From: Thermoleophilia bacterium
Lineage (GTDB): Bacteria; Actinomycetota; Thermoleophilia; Gaiellales; Gaiellaceae
Length of the DNA: 9,827 bases
NCBI GenBank assembly: GCA_025927435.1
Contig: JAICLM010000066.1
Coordinates: 1-9,827 of the forward strand
Reading direction: 5' to 3'
The position numbers and the translations under genes were made by a program. This document shows, piece after piece, positions 5,849-9,827 of this stretch (positions are counted from its first letter, which is position 1; every line of letters begins with the position of its first letter). The notes beneath the pieces were generated by a model that was not told the origin of the DNA, did not search any database, and saw nothing but the letters and a program-made list of their open reading frames with translations.

Positions 5849-6847
5849 GTGCCGGGCCGCCGTGAGTGGACGCGTGACGATCTTGCGGCCGGCGTCCGGG
5901 AGGGCGACCGGCGTGCGCTCGCCCGCGCGATCTCGCTCGTCGAGGACGGCGATCCGCTGGCGTACGGCGTCGTCGCCGACCTCTATCCGCAGACCGGGGC
6001 CGCGTACTCGGTCGGTGTCACCGGGCCGCCGGGAGTCGGGAAGTCGAGCCTCGTCTCTGCCCTGATCCGGCTCGTCCGCGAGCGGGAAGTGACGGTCGGC
6101 GTCGTCTCGGTCGATCCCTCGAGTCCCTTCACGCACGGCGCGCTGCTCGGTGACCGGATCCGGCTCAGCGACCACTTCCTCGACCCCGACGTGTTCATCC
6201 GCTCGATGGGGACGCGGGGCCATCTCGGCGGCCTCGCCGAGGCCGCGCTGCAGGCGCTGCTCGTGCTCGACGCGGCCGGCAAGGACGTCGTCTTCCTCGA
6301 GACGGTCGGCGCTGGACAGAGCGAGGTCGAGGTGATCGGGATCGCCGACACCGTTTTGCTCGTCCTCATGCCCGGCTCCGGTGACGCGGTGCAGGCGTTG
6401 AAGGCGGGGATCATGGAGATCCCGGACGTGATCGCGATCAACAAGATGGATCACCCGGCCGCCAAGACGATGCTGAACGAGGTGCGCTCGATTCTTGCCC
6501 TCGACCGCAGCCACGACTGGAACCCGCCGATCGTCCTGACGGAGGCCGTGCGCGGTGAGCACGTGGTGGAGCTGTGGGAGAAAGTCGAGGAGCACCGAGC
6601 GTTCCTCGAGCAGAGCGGGCAGCTCGAGGAGCGGCGCCGCGCGAATCTCGCGCGCGAGGTCTTCGCGGTCGCCTCGAGCCGGGCGAGCCGCCACCTCGAG
6701 CGGGCGGTCGCCGACGACGCCGAGTTGAGGCGGCTGCTCGCCGAGGTGCAGGCACGTGAGCTCGACCCGCTGAGCGCGGTACGGGAGATACTCGAGAAGG
6801 TGTTCCGGATCCACGATGGCGACGGCGACCGCACCCGGCCTTCCTGA
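5849..6847 (+). CDS. meaB: MeaB/ArgK-type GTPase, methylmalonyl-CoA mutase chaperone
   Basis: MeaB is a G3E-family P-loop GTPase that gates cobalamin loading and protects methylmalonyl-CoA mutase from inactivation in the cytoplasm. The 332-residue protein shows Walker A GPPGVGKS (residues 59-66), the DPSSPFTHGALLGDRIRL block, ETVGAGQSEVEV (from residue 151), and the guanine-specificity motif NKMD (198-201). The last third, with REILEKVF, matches the C-terminal dimerisation region. An older family name, ArgK (arginine transport kinase), reflects a historical misassignment. No mutase gene is in the window. GTG 5849 is the start; it lacks a Shine-Dalgarno but has a -10-like TAGAGT seven bases upstream. 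Its last 32 bases overlap the threonine dehydratase start, so the two are probably co-expressed. A related mutase such as isobutyryl- or ethylmalonyl-CoA mutase could be the true partner. Confidence 0.93.
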   Translation: MPGRREWTRDDLAAGVREGDRRALARAISLVEDGDPLAYGVVADLYPQTGAAYSVGVTGPPGVGKSSLVSALIRLVREREVTVGVVSVDPSSPFTHGALLGDRIRLSDHFLDPDVFIRSMGTRGHLGGLAEAALQALLVLDAAGKDVVFLETVGAGQSEVEVIGIADTVLLVLMPGSGDAVQALKAGIMEIPDVIAINKMDHPAAKTMLNEVRSILALDRSHDWNPPIVLTEAVRGEHVVELWEKVEEHRAFLEQSGQLEERRRANLAREVFAVASSRASRHLERAVADDAELRRLLAEVQARELDPLSAVREILEKVFRIHDGDGDRTRPS

Positions 6848-8003
6848 GATCGAGCGCGCGCGCGAGCGGCTCCACGGAGTCGCGCGCGTAACGCCGGTCT
6901 TCCCCTCCGAGACGCTGTCGCGGATCGCGGAGCGGACGGTGATCCTCAAGGCGGAGAACCTCCAGCGGACGGGCTCGTTCAAGATCCGCGGCGCCTACGT
7001 CAAGCTCTCGAGCCTCGAGTCCGAGCGGCTTGCCGCCGGCGTCGTCGCGGCGAGCGCCGGCAACCACGGCCAGGCGGTCGCGTGGGCGGCACGCGAGCTC
7101 GGCGCGCCCGCGCGGATCTTCATGCCGCAGGACTCGCCGATGGCCAAGGTCGACGCCACCCGCAACTACGGGGCCGAGGTCGACCTCACCGGTGTCGGCT
7201 TCGAGGAGAGCCTTGAGGCCGCGTTCGCGTACGCCGAGCAGGAGGGCGCGGAGTTCATCCATCCGTACCTGGATACGTACGTGATGTCGGGTCAGGGCAC
7301 GATCGGGCTGGAGCTCGCGGAGCAGGTCGACGACCTCGAGACGGTCGTGCTCCCGATCGGGGGAGGCGGGCTCGCGTCGGGCATCTCGATCGCCCTGCGC
7401 GCGGCACGGCCGGGGCTGCGGATCGTCGGCGTGCAGGCGGCGGGCACGCGGCCGGGTGGATCGGGCTACACGATCGCCGACGGGATCGCCGTCAAGGAGC
7501 CGGGTGAGGTGACGATGGGGATCCTCGGCGAGACGCTCGATGACATCGTCACGGTCGACGACGAGCAAATCGCGGAGGCGATCGTCCTGCTGGCCGAGCG
7601 GACGAAGCTCGTCGTCGAGGGTGCGGGCGCCGCGAGCGCGGCCGCGATGCTGCAGGGTCTGGTCGGCGGCGGATCCGGGCCGGTGCTCGCGCTTCTCTCC
7701 GGCGGCAACATCGACGCGTCGCTCATGGTGCAGGTAATGCGGCGCGGCCTGGCGCTCGCCGGGCGCTACCTCGTCGTCCGCACCCGTGTCCTCGACCGGC
7801 CGGGAGAACTCGCGAGACTGCTCGACCTGCTCGCGGGGGAGCGAGTGAGCGTCGTCGAGGTCGAGCACCAGCGCGAAGCCATCGGCGTCCCGGTCGGTTA
7901 CACCGGCGTCGAGCTCACGCTGCTCACGCGCGATCCCGAGCACTGCGAGCAACTGCTCGAGCAGATGCGCGGCTGGGGCTATCCCGTAGAACGCCTCGAC
8001 TGA
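6816..8003 (+). CDS. ilvA: Threonine dehydratase (ammonia-lyase) with C-terminal ACT domain
   Basis: This PLP enzyme deaminates threonine to 2-oxobutanoate and ammonia, and often acts on serine too. Product feeds isoleucine synthesis or propionyl-CoA. The 395 residues comprise a fold-type II catalytic domain (about 1-310) with Schiff-base Lys56 in GSFKIRGA, the SAGNHGQAVAWAA substrate/PLP loop, phosphate-binding GGGGL (182-186) and SGGN (295-298). A single ACT-like domain follows (about 316-394, LDRPGELARLLDLLAGERVSV split across its first half), which usually binds an amino-acid effector. This medium form lies between the short catabolic TdcB and the long two-ACT IlvA, so biosynthetic or catabolic use is open. 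ATG 6816 lies inside the end of meaB (32-base overlap); GAGAAGG at 6794-6800 is too far to be an ideal ribosome site, so translational coupling is likely. Confidence 0.92.
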   Translation: MATATAPGLPEIERARERLHGVARVTPVFPSETLSRIAERTVILKAENLQRTGSFKIRGAYVKLSSLESERLAAGVVAASAGNHGQAVAWAARELGAPARIFMPQDSPMAKVDATRNYGAEVDLTGVGFEESLEAAFAYAEQEGAEFIHPYLDTYVMSGQGTIGLELAEQVDDLETVVLPIGGGGLASGISIALRAARPGLRIVGVQAAGTRPGGSGYTIADGIAVKEPGEVTMGILGETLDDIVTVDDEQIAEAIVLLAERTKLVVEGAGAASAAAMLQGLVGGGSGPVLALLSGGNIDASLMVQVMRRGLALAGRYLVVRTRVLDRPGELARLLDLLAGERVSVVEVEHQREAIGVPVGYTGVELTLLTRDPEHCEQLLEQMRGWGYPVERLD

Positions 8004-8010
8004 GGCCTCA
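8001..8010. repeat. Perfect 10-bp palindrome at the ilvA stop codon
   Basis: TGAGGCCTCA reads the same on both strands, contains the ilvA stop codon and directly abuts the TAGACT -10-like hexamer of the next gene. Palindromes of this length occur by chance several times in 10 kb. The position is suggestive of an operator but nothing more. Confidence 0.3.
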
Positions 8011-8016
8011 TAGACT
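8011..8016 (+). promoter_or_regulatory. Candidate -10 element for leaderless cyclase-gene mRNA
   Basis: TAGACT matches TANNNT and ends eight bases before ATG 8025, with no Shine-Dalgarno between. A weak -35-like TAGAAC lies at 7987-7992, 18 bases upstream. The block TAGACTCCGCGC differs by one base from that in front of meaB (5836-5847), and here the TAG is not a stop codon. Confidence 0.45.
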
Positions 8017-8024
8017 CCGCGCAG

Positions 8025-9827
8025 ATGCTCCTCTGCCCGGTCTGCAACCAGGACAACACGGAGACCGCGCGCTTCTGCCAGGCGTGCGGCGCTGCGTTGA
8101 CGAGCGAGCCGCCGCGCGAGGAGCGCAAGGTCGTGTCCGTACTGTTCGCCGACCTCGTCGGTTTCACCTCGCGCGCGGAGCAGCTCGATCCGGAGGACGT
8201 CCGCGCCGTGCTCGCGCCGTACTGGGAGCGGTTGCGCAGCGAGCTGGAGAAACGCGGCGGGACGGTGGAGAAGTTCATCGGCGACGCGGTGATGGCGCTC
8301 TTCGGCGCGCCGGTCGCGCACGACGACGATCCGCTGCGGGCGGTCGGCGCGGCCCTCGCGATCCGAGACTGGGCACGCGAGGAGGACGACCTGCAGGTGC
8401 GCATCGCCGTCAACACCGGCGAGGCGCTCGTCATGCTCGGGGCCCGGCCCGGCGAAGGGGAGGGGATGGCGGCGGGTGACGTCGTCAACACGACGGCACG
8501 GCTGCAGACCGCTGCGCCGGTGAACGGCGTGCTCGTCGGCGAGACGACCTACCGCGCGACCCGCGACGTCGTCGAGTACGCGGAGCACGAACCGGTGGTG
8601 GCGAAGGGGAAGTCCGATCCGATCCCGGTCTGGGAGGCGGTACAGGTGCGCTCTCGTCTCGGGATGGACGTCGAGCGCCCGGTGTTGCCGCTCGTCGGTC
8701 GCACACGCGAGCTCGGGGTGATCGTGGACGCGTTCGAGCGCGCCAGGTCCGAGCGCGAGCCGCAGCTCGTGACGCTCGTCGGCGTTCCCGGCATCGGCAA
8801 GTCACGTCTCGTCGGGGCGTTCTTCTCCCAGCTCGAAGGAGCGCCGGATCTCGTGTGGTGGCGGCAAGGCCGTGCGCTGCCCTACGGCGACGGCGTCAGC
8901 TTCTGGGCAGTGGCGGAAATGGTGAAGGCGCAAGCGGGGATCGCGGAGAACGATCCGCCTGAGGTCTGCGCCGGGAAACTCCGCGCCAGCGTCGAGCAGC
9001 TGGTGGGGGACGACGCGGAGCGCGGCTGGGTGACCGATCATCTGCTTCCGCTCGTCGGCGTCGAGCAACGGAGCGGCGGCGGCGAGAGCGCGCCTGCGTG
9101 GCGGGCGTTCTTCGAGAGCCTCGCCGAACGGCGTCCGCTCGTCATGGTCTTCGAGGACATGCACTGGGCCGACGACGGCCTACTCGACTTCATCGACCAT
9201 CTCGTCGACTGGGCGACGGGGGTTCCGATCCTCGTGATTGCGACGGCGCGGCCGGAGCTGCTCGACCGCCGGCAGGCGTGGGGCGGCGGCAAGCTGAACG
9301 TCTCGACGATCGCGCTGACGCCGCTGAGCGACGAGGAGTCTGCGCAGGTCATCCACGGCGTCCTCGACCAGGCCGCCCTGCCTGCCGACACGCAGCGGGC
9401 GCTGCTCGAACGAGCCGGCGGGAATCCTCTGTACGCCGAGCAGTTCGCGCGCCTGTACACGGAGCGAGGCTCGGCCGACGACCTGCCGCTGCCCGAGACG
9501 GTGCAGGGGTTGATCGCCGCGCGGCTCGATGGCCTCTCGCCGGAGGAGAAGCGGATCGTCCAGGACGCGTCGATCTACGGCAAGGTCTTCTGGGCAGGAG
9601 CTGTCGCCGCCGACGAGGACGCGCTGCATTCGCTCGATCGCAAGGGGATCTTGCGGCGTGAGCGCCGCTCGGCTGTCGGCGGTGAAACGCAGTACGTGTT
9701 CCGGCACGTGCTGGTCCGCGACGTCGCCTACGGCCAGATCCCGCGCGCGGCTCGCGGTGAGAAGCACGTCGCCGCTGCAGACTGGATCGAGTCGCTCGGC
9801 CGCGCCGACGACCACGCGGAGCTGGTC
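8025..9827 (+). CDS. Zinc ribbon / class III adenylyl cyclase / AAA ATPase fusion protein, 3' end missing
   Basis: The frame is open for 601 codons to the window end, so the C-terminus (in this family commonly TPR-like repeats) is not seen. Residues 4-21 form a zinc ribbon (CPVC and CQAC). Residues about 35-205 form a class III nucleotide cyclase domain. It has both metal Asp residues (Asp43 in LFADLVGFTS, Asp87 in KFIGDAVMALFGAP), the ATP-selecting Lys83 and Asp152, and the transition-state Asn155 and Arg159 (DVVNTTARL), so it should make cAMP. Then LVGRTREL opens an AAA/STAND-like ATPase with Walker A GVPGIGKS (253-260) and Walker B VMVFEDMHWAD (from about 373), plus GGNPLYAEQ and FRHVLVRDVAY, typical of such predicted ATPases. 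Likely a cytoplasmic signal-input regulator; the signal is unknown. Start is ATG 8025, 21 bases after ilvA, with no Shine-Dalgarno but a promoter-like hexamer. Confidence 0.9.
   Translation, partial: MLLCPVCNQDNTETARFCQACGAALTSEPPREERKVVSVLFADLVGFTSRAEQLDPEDVRAVLAPYWERLRSELEKRGGTVEKFIGDAVMALFGAPVAHDDDPLRAVGAALAIRDWAREEDDLQVRIAVNTGEALVMLGARPGEGEGMAAGDVVNTTARLQTAAPVNGVLVGETTYRATRDVVEYAEHEPVVAKGKSDPIPVWEAVQVRSRLGMDVERPVLPLVGRTRELGVIVDAFERARSEREPQLVTLVGVPGIGKSRLVGAFFSQLEGAPDLVWWRQGRALPYGDGVSFWAVAEMVKAQAGIAENDPPEVCAGKLRASVEQLVGDDAERGWVTDHLLPLVGVEQRSGGGESAPAWRAFFESLAERRPLVMVFEDMHWADDGLLDFIDHLVDWATGVPILVIATARPELLDRRQAWGGGKLNVSTIALTPLSDEESAQVIHGVLDQAALPADTQRALLERAGGNPLYAEQFARLYTERGSADDLPLPETVQGLIAARLDGLSPEEKRIVQDASIYGKVFWAGAVAADEDALHSLDRKGILRRERRSAVGGETQYVFRHVLVRDVAYGQIPRAARGEKHVAAADWIESLGRADDHAELV

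Noticed and set aside
5800..5850. Shine-Dalgarno for meaB
   Set aside because: No GGAG/AGGA-like stretch lies 4-12 bases before GTG 5849; the only notable signal is the -10-like hexamer.
6438..8588. Minus-strand frame of 716 codons spanning meaB, ilvA and the cyclase start
   Set aside because: It crosses three well-supported + strand genes, shows low-complexity Arg/Asp/Ala composition and has no ribosome site or domain.
1..9827. CRISPR arrays, tRNA or rRNA genes, insertion sequences, attachment sites
   Set aside because: No spaced repeats, cloverleaf-like or rRNA-like stretches, transposase motifs or terminal repeats were seen; composition is uniform throughout, so no sign of recent transfer.

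Overview
This is a strongly GC-rich stretch (about 70% by eye) with G/C-ending codons, GTG and TTG starts, and long meaningless open frames opposite nearly every gene. All real genes lie on the + strand. The gene content suggests a high-GC actinobacterium, perhaps of the Thermoleophilia (Gaiella/Solirubrobacter type): a PDH-type E2/E3 cluster, a lone HisC, MeaB, a one-ACT threonine dehydratase, and a zinc-ribbon/cyclase/AAA fusion regulator. The lineage is an inference, since no marker gene is present.

Layout. Positions 1-851 hold the C-terminal part of a dihydrolipoamide acyltransferase (E2), cut by the window start. Two small genes follow closely, a VOC/glyoxalase-fold protein and a GNAT acetyltransferase. 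The E3 gene (dihydrolipoyl dehydrogenase) comes next, with its own ribosome binding site and a possible promoter. A 56-codon gene for a very basic protein of unknown function (3119-3289) lies after E3; its stop codon overlaps the TTG start of a HisC-type aminotransferase. A gap of about 200 bases (4384-4581) holds a near-perfect 21-bp dyad and leads into a 12-helix MFS exporter. MeaB, the GTPase chaperone of methylmalonyl-CoA mutase, follows; its end overlaps the start of a threonine dehydratase by 32 bases. The window ends inside a large signalling gene: zinc ribbon, class III adenylyl cyclase domain, then an AAA-type ATPase.

How the genes fit together. E2 and E3 belong to a 2-oxoacid dehydrogenase complex. 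Threonine dehydratase makes 2-oxobutanoate, which such complexes can convert to propionyl-CoA. Propionyl-CoA enters central metabolism through methylmalonyl-CoA mutase, which MeaB protects. The window therefore holds several parts of a plausible threonine-to-succinyl-CoA route, though no mutase or carboxylase is visible and the link is inferred.

Expression signals. meaB and the cyclase gene lack a Shine-Dalgarno sequence but share an almost identical upstream block, a TAGAGT or TAGACT -10-like hexamer ending 7 or 8 bases before the start codon. This is the arrangement expected of leaderless transcripts. No mobile element, CRISPR array, tRNA or rRNA was seen. I found no clearly new multi-gene system; the small basic protein, the exporter's dyad and the leaderless promoter pair are the items most worth checking.
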